From positions 2,418,001 to 2,482,000 of the forward strand of contig NZ_LT629797.1 in the NCBI RefSeq assembly GCF_900106015.1: a stretch of DNA of 64,000 nt, in the 5' to 3' direction. This document shows positions 35,322-43,889 of this stretch, piece after piece. Position numbers and translations under genes: made by a program. Position 1 is the stretch's first letter. Each line of letters starts with the position of its first letter. The notes under the pieces were generated by a model. It saw only the letters and a program-made list of their open reading frames with translations. It made no database searches and had not been told where the DNA came from. The stretch comes from Pseudomonas sihuiensis (GTDB lineage: Bacteria; Pseudomonadota; Gammaproteobacteria; Pseudomonadales; Pseudomonadaceae).

Positions 35322-36368
35322 ATGGCTACCCAGACCGCTCGTATGCTGAAGCGCCTGCGCAACGATTTCCAGCTATCGATCATCACCCTGATGGGGCTGT
35401 TCGGGGTCATCGGCATCTCGCCTTATGCCGTCTACCGGCTGCTAAACGGCAACTACCTGGTCGGCATCGCCGACACCGTCATCGTCTTTTCCACACTGTT
35501 CGCCGTGCTCTATGCCTGGGTCACTCGCGACACGGTCAAGCCCGGTATCTACCTGGCGGCCGTGTTCTCTGTCGGCGCCACGCTGATCGCCATCAACCTG
35601 GGGGTCAACGGCCTGTTCTGGATCTATCCGCTGATCCTCTTCAACTTCTTCATGGTCACCCCCGGCAAGGCCCTGCTGGCCACTGCGCTGGTGCTGGTCA
35701 GCCTGGTCAGCCACGCTCTGCTGGTACCTGGCAGCGTGTTCGAAAGCCACTACCAGATGGTGTCGTTCCTGGTCACCTGCATGATGGCCAGCGTGCTCAG
35801 CTTCATCTTCGCCTTCCGCACCCGCAACCAGCGCGATCAGCTGCAATCGCTGGCCATTCATGACCCGCTGACCGGCGCACGCAACCGCCGGGCGATGAAC
35901 GAAGAACTGAAGATCGCCATGGCCAGCCATCGCCGCCACAGCGACAGCTACGGCTTGCTGGTGATGGATCTGGATCACTTCAAACAGATCAACGACCGCT
36001 TCGGTCATCACGTCGGCGACCAGGTGCTGGTGGCCTTCGTCGAGCTGATCAAGCGCTGCTCACGCAAGGAAGATCGCTTGTTCCGCTTTGGTGGCGAGGA
36101 GTTTCTCCTGCTGCTGCCCAACACCGAGCTGACGGGCCTGCAGGCCGCGGCGCAGAATCTGCTCAGTTGGGTGGCGCAGGAGCTCAAAAGCCCAGGCGGC
36201 GCGGTGACCGTCTCGATCGGCGGCGCCATTCTGCACAGTGGCGAGCACTGGGAAGGCTGGCTGCAGCGCGCCGATGAATGCCTGTATCGCGCCAAGAGCG
36301 AGGGGCGCAATCGCGCAGTGATCGCCGATGCCCCGAGCGGCCCAAACAAGACTGCCGCTAGCCACTGA
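35322..36368 (+). CDS. Membrane-bound GGDEF diguanylate cyclase
   Basis: A 348-residue protein with about six N-terminal membrane helices, including GISPYAVYRLLNG and LILFNFFMVTPGKALLATAL, forming a MASE-like sensor. The GGDEF domain has DPLTGARNRRAM, LLVMDLDHFKQINDRFGHHV and FGGEEF with the inhibitory site RKED five residues before. The ATG at 35322 follows an AAAGAAATGC sequence; no strong ribosome site is present. Confidence 0.93.
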   Translation: MATQTARMLKRLRNDFQLSIITLMGLFGVIGISPYAVYRLLNGNYLVGIADTVIVFSTLFAVLYAWVTRDTVKPGIYLAAVFSVGATLIAINLGVNGLFWIYPLILFNFFMVTPGKALLATALVLVSLVSHALLVPGSVFESHYQMVSFLVTCMMASVLSFIFAFRTRNQRDQLQSLAIHDPLTGARNRRAMNEELKIAMASHRRHSDSYGLLVMDLDHFKQINDRFGHHVGDQVLVAFVELIKRCSRKEDRLFRFGGEEFLLLLPNTELTGLQAAAQNLLSWVAQELKSPGGAVTVSIGGAILHSGEHWEGWLQRADECLYRAKSEGRNRAVIADAPSGPNKTAASH

Positions 36369-36372
36369 GGCG

Positions 36373-36699
36373 TCAGCGGCTGCGCTGTTGTTGATAACTA
36401 CCACTGCCGGGCTGGCGCTCGATGATCAGCCCGCCCGGATATTCGGTGCTCTGGCGAATGCCCCCACGGCTTTCGCTGGAATAGCTGCCATAACTGCTTT
36501 CCTGACGCACGCTACCCTGCGGCAGACGCTGGCCACCGTAGAGATTGTGCTGCTGATAACTGGACGAGCCCGAGACGCTGCCACTGGCCCCTGGGCTGAC
36601 GTAGCTCTTGGGAATGACGCGAATGGTCTGCGGCTGATCGGCGAACGCAGCACTGGCGAACGCCGTCGCCAGGATCAGGACAAGCGAGCGAATGAACAT
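36373..36699 (-). CDS. Small secreted Ser/Gly-rich protein
   Basis: A 108-residue protein with a signal peptide (MFIRSLVLILATAFASAAFA) and a low-complexity mature region rich in Ser, Gly, Tyr and Gln. I do not recognise a family. A GGGAG ribosome site supports the ATG at 36699 rather than a TTG six bases upstream. Confidence 0.7.
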   Translation of the reverse strand: MFIRSLVLILATAFASAAFADQPQTIRVIPKSYVSPGASGSVSGSSSYQQHNLYGGQRLPQGSVRQESSYGSYSSESRGGIRQSTEYPGGLIIERQPGSGSYQQQRSR

Positions 36700-36805
36700 G
36701 AGCAACTCCCCTTCGAGTCAGGGCCAGACGTCACGCGCCTGAGCCGAAAATCATCATCACACCGGCTTTGACAGCAACGCGAGGGAATTTTCAGCGCTGA
36801 TACGA

Positions 36806-36833
36806 CAAAGGGTCAGCCGAAGCTGACCCTTTG
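36806..36833 (-). terminator. Terminator of the tRNA-Thr gene (UUCG loop)
   Basis: The 12-bp stem CAAAGGGTCAGC / GCTGACCCTTTG closes a TTCG tetraloop when read on the minus strand, eight bases beyond the tRNA 3' end. The following T-run is short. Confidence 0.7.
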
Positions 36834-36840
36834 CTGGAAA

Positions 36841-36916
36841 TGGTGCCGGAGATAGGAATCGAACCTACGACCTTCGCGTTACGAGTGCGCTGCTCTACCG
36901 ACTGAGCTACACCGGC
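36841..36916 (-). tRNA. tRNA-Thr (anticodon CGT)
   Basis: On the minus strand the 76-nt sequence begins GCCGGTGTAGCTCAGTCGG, has the anticodon CGT in a CTCGTAA loop, GGTTCGATTCC in the T arm, and ends with encoded CCA. It closely resembles E. coli thrW. Position 31-39 would be an A-C mismatch in the anticodon stem, likely normal for pseudomonads but worth checking. Confidence 0.95.
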
Positions 36917-36971
36917 GGGAAAACCTCGGCATTATGCGAGTTGCCACGCTCGTGCTCAAGTCGCTGCGACG

Positions 36972-37814
36972 TCAGCTGTCGAGCAGTTCGATGCGATCGT
37001 CGTGGATGCGGATCAGGCCCTGCTTGTAGAGGCCGCCGATGGCCTTCTTGAAGTTGCCCTTGCTGACCCGGAAATGCTCGGAGATCAGTTCCGGCGGGCT
37101 CTTGTCACCCAGCGCCAGCACACCGCCCTGCGCACGCAGTCGTTCGATGATCTGCTCGGCCAGGCCACTGGCGGCTTCGTGACCGATGGGCTGCAGGCTC
37201 AGGCTGATCTTGCCGTCGGCACGCAGTTCCTTGATGTAGCCCTTCTCGCGCATGCCGCTGCGGATGAACTTGAACAGCTCGTTCTTGTGGATCAGGCCCC
37301 AGTGCTTGCCGTCGATGATGGCCTTGAAACCGAGGTCGGTACGTTCGACCACCAGCAGGTCGACTTCCTGGCCGACCTGGTAGTTGGCCGGCACCTTGTC
37401 CAGGTGGCGGTCCAGGCGTGCGGTGGCGGTAAGGCGGCGGGTGCGCTTGTCCAGGTAAAGGTAGATCACGCAGTAGTCGCCGATCTGCAGCGGACGCTTC
37501 TCTTCGGAATGCGGCAGCAGCAGATCCTTGGGCAGGCCCCAGTCGAAGAACAGGCCGACGCGGTTGATATCCACCACCTTGAGGCTGGCGAACTCACCGA
37601 GCTGGATCTTCGGTTTCAACGTGGTGGCGATCAGCTTGTCTTCGCTGTCGAGGTAGAGAAACACGTTGAGCCAATCATCGACTTCGCTCGGCGTGTCCTT
37701 GGGGATGTAGCGCTTGGGCAGGAGGATTTCGCCATCCGCACCACCGTCCAGGTACAGACCGAAGTCGGTGTGCTTGACCACCTGCAAAGAATTCATCCGC
37801 CCAATCAAGGCCAT
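36972..37814 (-). CDS. cvfB: CvfB-family S1 RNA-binding protein
   Basis: A 280-residue protein matching CvfB/YitL: three S1-like OB domains (MNSLQVVKHTDFGLYLDGG; ASLKVVDINRVGLFFDWGLP; VDLLVVERTDLGFKAIIDGK) and a C-terminal winged helix (ISEHFRVSKGNFKKAIGGLY). Staphylococcal CvfB binds RNA and influences virulence gene expression; the pseudomonad role is unknown. It follows the tRNA gene on the same strand. Confidence 0.93.
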   Translation of the reverse strand: MALIGRMNSLQVVKHTDFGLYLDGGADGEILLPKRYIPKDTPSEVDDWLNVFLYLDSEDKLIATTLKPKIQLGEFASLKVVDINRVGLFFDWGLPKDLLLPHSEEKRPLQIGDYCVIYLYLDKRTRRLTATARLDRHLDKVPANYQVGQEVDLLVVERTDLGFKAIIDGKHWGLIHKNELFKFIRSGMREKGYIKELRADGKISLSLQPIGHEAASGLAEQIIERLRAQGGVLALGDKSPPELISEHFRVSKGNFKKAIGGLYKQGLIRIHDDRIELLDS

Positions 37815-38054
37815 CGCGTTTCACCTCACCAAAACAGCCGGCCATTCTACCCGAGTTAATCCGCGACCGGGCCGACGTCGTAGCGAATCGACGGCCGGTC
37901 GAATGGTGGTGTAAGTGACTGGGAAACAAGCCATAAGTTGCCGCGAAAAGCTGGCCAGGCGCAGCCTTATGCTATTCAACTGGGCGATTAACCAAGCAGA
38001 AAGGGGCTGCTTGAGGCATAATGGCCGGCCGCCCTTCTGAAAGAGATCAAGGTC

Positions 38055-38246
38055 ATGGCCACCCTGCGCGTGAAGTCCTCCTCCAGCAAAGTCAGCAAAC
38101 CCGCCCCAGCCGTGGAAACCCGCGAGTCCATCGAGGCGCAGATTGCTGCCTTCCTGCAGGGCGGTGGCGAGATCCAGCAGATCGCCAAGGGCGTCAGCGG
38201 CCAGACTTACGGCGGCACGCGCCAGATCACCATCAGCAAGAAGTGA
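38055..38246 (+). CDS. Small conserved hypothetical protein (63 aa)
   Basis: Starts MATLRVKSSSSKVSKPAPAV and has ESIEAQIAAFLQGGGEIQQIAKGVSGQTYG in two blocks, the form of a small DNA- or polymerase-associated protein, though no function is known to me. The N-terminal 20 residues are basic and disordered-looking. AAGGTC lies directly upstream. Confidence 0.72.
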   Translation: MATLRVKSSSSKVSKPAPAVETRESIEAQIAAFLQGGGEIQQIAKGVSGQTYGGTRQITISKK

Positions 38247-38287
38247 TCGCCTCGGGTGCGCATCGCGCACCCAGCCTCTCTCCAGCT

Positions 38288-39433
38288 TTACTCGCTCGCC
38301 AGCCCCAGGCGCAGCAACTGCCCTTTCGGCGCATCCGTCAGCACGTAGATATAGCCGTCCGGCCCCTGCCGTACGTCGCGCACCCGTGCGTTGAGCGATT
38401 GCAGCAGACGTTCCTCATGGACGATCTTGTCGCCATCGAGCTGCAGGCGAATCAGCGCCTGACCGGAAAGTGCGCCGATGAACAGGTTGTGCTGCCAGGC
38501 CGGGAAACGCTCGGCATCGTAGAAGGCCATGCCGCTGATGGCCGGTGATTTTTCCCAGACGTGATGCGGCGGCTCGGTACCAGCCACGGTTTTGCCCTTG
38601 GCCTCGGGAATCGCCAGCATCGAATAGTTGACGCCATGGGTCGCCAGCGGCCAGCCGTAGTTCTTGCCTGCCTCGGGAACGTTGATTTCGTCGCCGCCAC
38701 GCGGACCATGCTCATGGGTCCACAAGCGGCCACTCCAGGGATTGAGCGCTGCACCCTGCTGGTTGCGATGGCCGTAGGACCAGATTTCCTCACGCGCGCC
38801 GTCGCGGCTGACGAAGGGGTTGTCCTCGGGGATGCGCCCGTCCGGGAAGATGCGCACCAGCTTGCCCTGCAGCTTGTCGAGGTCCTGCGCGGTGGGGCGA
38901 TTGTTGTTGTCGCCCAGGGCGATGAACAGATGGCCATCGCGGTCGAACACCAGGCGCGAGCCAAAGTGCGTGCCACTGGACAGCTTGGGTTGTTGGCGGA
39001 AGACCACCTCGAAGCCTTCCAACGCCGTGGCGTCAGCCGACAGCTTGCCGCGCCCGACAGCCGTACCTGCCGCGCCGTCGCCCTCCTCGGCGTAGGACAG
39101 ATAGACCAGGCGGTCCTCGGCAAAGTCAGGCGACAGCACCACGTCGAGCAAACCGCCCTGGCCGACGGCGAAGACATTGGGCACGCCGCGCAGCGGCTGC
39201 GACACCTCGCCCTCGGCGCTTACCCGGCGCAAGGCACCTGGCCGCTCGCTGACCAGATAACCCTGGCCATCCGGCAGAAAGGCGACGGCCCAGGGGTTGG
39301 CCAGACCTTCGGCGACGGTGTGAACGTTCAACGGCCCCAGTTCGGAGCTCAGTTGCCGGTCTTCGGCAAAGCTGTACTGATAACCGAACAGGGCGAGCAG
39401 ACCGAGGGCTGCGAGGGGTTTCAGGCGCGGCAT
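38288..39433 (-). CDS. PQQ-dependent soluble aldose (glucose) dehydrogenase-type protein
   Basis: A 381-residue secreted beta-propeller protein of the YliI/Asd and GdhB family: signal peptide (ALGLLALFGYQYSFA), NPWAVAFLPDGQGYLVSERP, GGLLDVVLSPDF, SGTHFGSRLVFDRDGHLFIA, RNQQGAALNPWSGRLWTHEH and GPRGGDEIN. These blocks form the PQQ pocket. It oxidises aldoses in the periplasm with PQQ. The start at 39433 is preceded by GGAGA. Confidence 0.9.
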   Translation of the reverse strand: MPRLKPLAALGLLALFGYQYSFAEDRQLSSELGPLNVHTVAEGLANPWAVAFLPDGQGYLVSERPGALRRVSAEGEVSQPLRGVPNVFAVGQGGLLDVVLSPDFAEDRLVYLSYAEEGDGAAGTAVGRGKLSADATALEGFEVVFRQQPKLSSGTHFGSRLVFDRDGHLFIALGDNNNRPTAQDLDKLQGKLVRIFPDGRIPEDNPFVSRDGAREEIWSYGHRNQQGAALNPWSGRLWTHEHGPRGGDEINVPEAGKNYGWPLATHGVNYSMLAIPEAKGKTVAGTEPPHHVWEKSPAISGMAFYDAERFPAWQHNLFIGALSGQALIRLQLDGDKIVHEERLLQSLNARVRDVRQGPDGYIYVLTDAPKGQLLRLGLASE

Positions 39434-39516
39434 CGTGGCGTCTCCATGCGTCAGACAAGCGGCCATAGTGCAACAGCCCCTGAGCCGTGGCAGCCCCACA
39501 AAAGTTTCCTCAGGTT

Positions 39517-40242
39517 TCAGTCCGTCAGGTAGCGCTGCTCGATACGCTGGTATTCGCCGCTCTCTCTGAGCATACGAAGACCCTCGTCGAAACGCCGACG
39601 CTGTTCGTCCCGGCGAAAGCCGACACGGTATGGCGTCGGTGGGAAAATATCGAACCAGGCCAGTGGCTGGGTGACGTCGACCTGATCATCCACCTCGCGG
39701 TCCAGGTAGCGAATGATGCGCCTGTCGCCCACCACCACATCGGTGCGACCGCTGTAGAGCAGACGATTGCGATTGATCTGCAGCGCCTCCTCGCGATAAC
39801 GCGGATTGTTCATGGCCATGCGCTCGAACTCTGGCCCCATCAGCAGTCGAGCACGCTGAAAGGCGCTGACCGCGTACTGGCCGAGGTCGGCGATCTGCTC
39901 GATGCGATAACCGCGCTTGGCCAGCGCCACCGCCACGTTCTGGTAATGGATGTAGACGTCCGAATAGAAGGCCTGCACGCCACTGCGCTCGTGAGTGGTG
40001 GTAATGGCGTCGATCTCGCCGCGGCGCAGCATCAGGTGCAAGCGCTCTATCGGCGCGTAATAGGCGGTCACTTCAAAACCGGCGTTGTGCGCAGCACGCT
40101 CCACCAATTCATATTCCAGGCCACGCGGCTCACCTTCGTAGACATAAGGCGGCTTGTGCGTGCCAAAGCCGACATGCAGCAGCTCGGCCGCAACCGTCAG
40201 GCTCAGGCATGCCAGCATCGCCCCCAGCCACCATCTGAGCAT
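39517..40242 (-). CDS. Periplasmic solute-binding protein (SBP_bac_3 type)
   Basis: A 241-residue protein with a signal peptide (GAMLACLSLTVAAE) and a family-3 binding-protein core: YVYEGEPRGLEYELVERAA, MLRRGEIDAITTTHERS and EQRRRFDEGLRMLRESGEY. It occurs without transporter genes, as in many pseudomonad orphan binding proteins with a sensor-like role. The ligand is unknown. A related but broken gene lies at 59185-59934. Confidence 0.85.
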   Translation of the reverse strand: MLRWWLGAMLACLSLTVAAELLHVGFGTHKPPYVYEGEPRGLEYELVERAAHNAGFEVTAYYAPIERLHLMLRRGEIDAITTTHERSGVQAFYSDVYIHYQNVAVALAKRGYRIEQIADLGQYAVSAFQRARLLMGPEFERMAMNNPRYREEALQINRNRLLYSGRTDVVVGDRRIIRYLDREVDDQVDVTQPLAWFDIFPPTPYRVGFRRDEQRRRFDEGLRMLRESGEYQRIEQRYLTD

Positions 40243-40389
40243 CTTCTACCCCACTATCGGTCCCGCCAGAGCATAGCCGCCTGGCCGCCTTCATAACCAG
40301 AGTGGATGCCGGCCGATTCATTCCGCTTTGCCCTATCGCGGCTAGACTGGCTGCACGCATTCTGCGCCTGCCTTCAGGAGATCAAGACC

Positions 40390-41367
40390 ATGCTCAAAGC
40401 CGAATACCAACAACGCGGCCCGGTGCCGCAGGACGTGATCAGCGCGGTGCCACTGCAGTTGCCGGAACCCGCTGCCGGACAAGTGCGGGTCAAGGTACTG
40501 GCAGCACCGATCAACCCGTCCGACGTGCTGACCCTGACCGGCGCCTACGGCATGCTGCCGCCACTGCCGGCCGTGGGCGGCAACGAAGGCGTCGGCAAGG
40601 TCGAGGCGCTCGGTGAAGGCGTGAGCAACTTCAAGGTCGGCCAGACCGTGCTGCTGCCGGTCGGCTGCGGTACCTGGGTCACGGCTCTGAATGCGCCAGC
40701 GGAAAAACTCATCCCGCTGCCGGATGCCGACCCGCTGCAACTGGCCATGCTTACCGTCAACCCACCCACGGCCTCGCTGCTGCTCAGCGAATTCGTCGAC
40801 CTCAAACCGGGCGACTGGGTGATCCAGAACGCCGCCAACTCCGGCGTCGGCAGCTACCTGATTCAGCTGGCCAAGCTGCGCGGTTTCAAGACCATCAACG
40901 TGGTACGCCGTGATTCGGCCGTTGCCGGCGTCGAGGCCGAGGGCGGTGATCTGGTGCTGGTGGACGGACCGGACCTGGCCAAGCGTGTGCGCGCAGCCAC
41001 TGGCGGCGCCGAAGTACGCCTGGGGATCGACGCGGTCGGCGGCGTCAGCACCGACAACCTGGCCGCAGTGCTGGCCAACGGCGGTGTACTGGTGAACTAC
41101 GGCATGATGAGCGGCCAGGCCTGCCAGGTCTCTCCCGCCTCCTTCGTGTTTCGCGACGTGACCCTGCGCGGTTTCTGGCTGGCCAAGTGGTTCCAGCAGG
41201 CCAGCCCGGCGCAGCAGATGAAGGTGTTCGGCGAACTGGTGCAACTGATCGCCAGTGGCAAGCTGAAGACCCGCGTCGCGGCGACTTATGACCTGGAGCA
41301 CATCAAGGACGCCGTGGCGGCAGCCGCCAGCGGCGAGCGTGACGGCAAGATTCTGCTGGTGCCCTGA
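40390..41367 (+). CDS. Zinc-independent MDR oxidoreductase (2-enoyl thioester reductase-like)
   Basis: A 325-residue medium-chain dehydrogenase/reductase: N-terminal GroES-like half (VLAAPINPSDVLTLTGAYG, VGGNEGVGKVEALGEGV) and a Rossmann half (DWVIQNAANSGVGSYLIQLA, RLGIDAVGGVSTDNL). Zinc-binding Cys/His clusters are absent. The pattern matches MECR/ETR-like quinone or enoyl reductases using NADPH. CAGGAG precedes the ATG at 40390. Confidence 0.9.
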   Translation: MLKAEYQQRGPVPQDVISAVPLQLPEPAAGQVRVKVLAAPINPSDVLTLTGAYGMLPPLPAVGGNEGVGKVEALGEGVSNFKVGQTVLLPVGCGTWVTALNAPAEKLIPLPDADPLQLAMLTVNPPTASLLLSEFVDLKPGDWVIQNAANSGVGSYLIQLAKLRGFKTINVVRRDSAVAGVEAEGGDLVLVDGPDLAKRVRAATGGAEVRLGIDAVGGVSTDNLAAVLANGGVLVNYGMMSGQACQVSPASFVFRDVTLRGFWLAKWFQQASPAQQMKVFGELVQLIASGKLKTRVAATYDLEHIKDAVAAAASGERDGKILLVP

Positions 41368-41651
41368 GGCTGACAGCGCGCCCTGCCTCCGAAGTGCACC
41401 CGGCGCCCCTTCTCCCATGGGGCGCCCTCTCTCCTACCGCCCCCAGCAGCGCACTGCCTGGGGCGAGTACGCCCTGTGCAGGGCAGTACCACTGCCATTC
41501 GCCTGCTTATGCGCAGCGCGAAGCTGCTCAGCCAAAGCAGCTCATATCTGTGAGGAATAAGGCAAAGTACTTTTTTCCGTGCTAGAACCTATGGGGTTGG
41601 TCATTTTATGGCCAATGGCCAATACCCCACTGACTCGCCGGACTGTCACTG

Positions 41652-43823
41652 ATGAAAACTAAAAAAGACGCCGTAGCCCCCGCAAAGGAAGCCACCCTGG
41701 CCGATATCGCCGACAACCTGCTGGCACCGCCCGCGCTGCCGGGGCACAGCGTTAGCGGCGAGCAGTATCTGTATTTCACCGAACGCGATATCGAGCGCAT
41801 CCTCGATAACCTCGATGGCCTGCGCAACATGGTGTTCCCGCTGGGCGAGCCGCTGGACGAAGGCGAGTCGAGCCGTATCCAGCAATTTCCTTCGGTGTGC
41901 CTGATCGGCCTTGGCCGCTGCGGCTCGAACATCGCCCTGGACGTCGCCTCCCTGGTCTACAACGCGCGCCAGTTCTATCTGGAAGAGTTTCACAGCGAAG
42001 CCACTGCCACCATCGAGCAGGCCTCACGCCCCAGCCGCTGGATTCGCAGCAACCTGCTGCGCGCGCCGCGCAAGAGCAGCAAACCGGTATTCCTGATCGA
42101 GCCGCTGGTGATGCTCGGCGACCTGGACAAGGACATCGCCGGGCGCATCCGCTTCTCGCGCAAGGGCGAGATGAGTGGGTTTCTCGACGATTACAGCAAG
42201 ATGAAGATCATGGACCTGTCCGAGGTGCATGCCGGCGGTGCCGGCAACGCGCCGATCCTTGGTCAGTATCTGGCCAAGATCATCCTCAACAAGGACACCC
42301 AGCGCTTCTCCAACGAAGACTGGAAGTTCATCCACAGCTACCTGATCGACTCCTGCGGGATCAAGGCCAACCAATCGCGCTTGTACTTCTATATCTTCAG
42401 CGCCGGCGGCGGCACCGGCTCGGGCATGGCCTCGGAGTTCGGCCTGGCGCAGCAGTTCGCCTACATGAGCAAGACCTTCGATAGCAAAACGCCGGACGAT
42501 GGCGAGGCCGAGCGCGAACGTGGTTTCGTCTTCGAACCGATCTTCACCAGCGGCATCTGCATCCTGCCGAACATTTCCGACCAGCGCAGCGAGATGTCCG
42601 AAGCCCTGCACATCAATGCCGGACGCCTGCTGTGCAAGTACCTGGCCGAGGAATGGGACTTCTCCTACAACTTCGACAACGAGCAGAACAGTGCCGAAAG
42701 CGTGATGCGCCGCATCCGCCCGTGGAACGCGATGATGCTCATTTCCAACGACATCATGCGTTACGCCGAGGAAAGCGGTGACGGCAGCATCCACAACATC
42801 GACGTGACCGCCATGGAGCGCCACGCCAACCAGTACATCTCGCAGCAGATCTTCAACATCCTCACTGCCCAGGCGGTGACCAGCGACTACGACCAGAACT
42901 ACTTCCGCCGCGCCGGCATCGACATCGGCGAGACCATCCGCCTCGACGCCAACGACCTGTTCATGAGCCTGGCCGGCCCAGTGGCCGTGGCTTATGCCGA
43001 ATCCGTGGTGCCCGAACAGCATGCCCAGCTGTCGGAGAAATTCCGCGTACTGGACAAGGAACAGAGCCCGCCGCGGCTGAACATCGACGACCTGTTCTTC
43101 CGCTCCATCGACCTGCCGCACTTCAACAAGGTCACCCAGGCCATCGAAGGCATCAGCCTGCTGCCGATCGAGTCCAAGCGCTATCGCCAGGCGCTGGAGC
43201 AATACAAGTCCAGCGGCTACGACGCCACGCAACTGAGCGACCTGCATTTCTTCAAGAACTGCTCCTCGGTGGTGTCCATCGTCTCGCTGCCCAAGGACTA
43301 CAAGCTGTCCTACATGGACCTGAACCGCCTCAAGACCCACCTCAACAACCTCTTCCCCAACACCACGCTCAAGCGCTACGCGCTGGTGATCGGCGCCTCG
43401 GCCAACCTCTCGCTGACCACCCTGATCGTCAAGAGCCCGTGCCTGTCGGACGACTTCCTGACCCTGATCGTCGCCTACATCAAGCGCTGCTTCGCCCGCG
43501 ACCAGTACCGTTTCGACGACAGCCTGGACGACGCCATGCTCGACTTCATCGTCTCCGAGCGCTTCAACGAAGCGCAGCTCGACGCCATGCTCAACGAGCA
43601 CGAAGACCCGGCGAAGATCCTCGACACCAACTGGTATGCGATCAAACCGATGTACGAGAAGAAGTACCGCGAGCTGATCCACGACGCCGAGAAGTTCGTC
43701 TCGATCAACGACATCCGACTGACACGCGAAAGCGTCAAACAGGCGATCAAGTACCTGCGCGAAATCTATCGCCACCGCATCGGCAAGACCCGGGTGATCT
43801 CACTCAACGATTACGGAAAATAG
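41652..43823 (+). CDS. Tubulin/FtsZ-superfamily protein of uncharacterised family (723 aa)
   Basis: The core has tubulin-fold GTPase elements in the right order: T1-like GLGRCGSNIALDV (residues 86-98), T3-like HAGGAGNAP (193-201), the exact G-box AGGGTGSG (251-258; codons 42402-42425), a base-contacting SND (365-367) after a beta-strand, a long H7-like helix (about 386-408), and a T7-like RLDAND (430-435) with two acids in the positions of the catalytic FtsZ loop, though its first Asn is Arg. It is about twice FtsZ size, with an 80-residue N-terminal extension, inserts and a ~280-residue unassigned C-terminal region. No membrane helix or FtsZ-type C-terminal peptide is seen. A weak ribosome site precedes the ATG. 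A MHYT-GGDEF-EAL gene follows 66 bp downstream. Confidence 0.85.
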   Translation: MKTKKDAVAPAKEATLADIADNLLAPPALPGHSVSGEQYLYFTERDIERILDNLDGLRNMVFPLGEPLDEGESSRIQQFPSVCLIGLGRCGSNIALDVASLVYNARQFYLEEFHSEATATIEQASRPSRWIRSNLLRAPRKSSKPVFLIEPLVMLGDLDKDIAGRIRFSRKGEMSGFLDDYSKMKIMDLSEVHAGGAGNAPILGQYLAKIILNKDTQRFSNEDWKFIHSYLIDSCGIKANQSRLYFYIFSAGGGTGSGMASEFGLAQQFAYMSKTFDSKTPDDGEAERERGFVFEPIFTSGICILPNISDQRSEMSEALHINAGRLLCKYLAEEWDFSYNFDNEQNSAESVMRRIRPWNAMMLISNDIMRYAEESGDGSIHNIDVTAMERHANQYISQQIFNILTAQAVTSDYDQNYFRRAGIDIGETIRLDANDLFMSLAGPVAVAYAESVVPEQHAQLSEKFRVLDKEQSPPRLNIDDLFFRSIDLPHFNKVTQAIEGISLLPIESKRYRQALEQYKSSGYDATQLSDLHFFKNCSSVVSIVSLPKDYKLSYMDLNRLKTHLNNLFPNTTLKRYALVIGASANLSLTTLIVKSPCLSDDFLTLIVAYIKRCFARDQYRFDDSLDDAMLDFIVSERFNEAQLDAMLNEHEDPAKILDTNWYAIKPMYEKKYRELIHDAEKFVSINDIRLTRESVKQAIKYLREIYRHRIGKTRVISLNDYGK

Positions 43824-43889
43824 GTGGTACGGGCGTGCCTGTGCTTCACTGACTAGGGCACTCATACTGCCGCAAAGCGGGAGATGGCT

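Noticed and set aside
36370..36972. Possible integrated island at the tRNA-Thr gene
   Set aside because: No integrase, no direct repeat of the tRNA 3' end and no compositional change were seen on either side.
42024..43775. 583-codon minus-strand frame opposite the tubulin-like gene
   Set aside because: Low-complexity shadow translation rich in Val, Asp, Gly and His; the plus strand has clear motifs.
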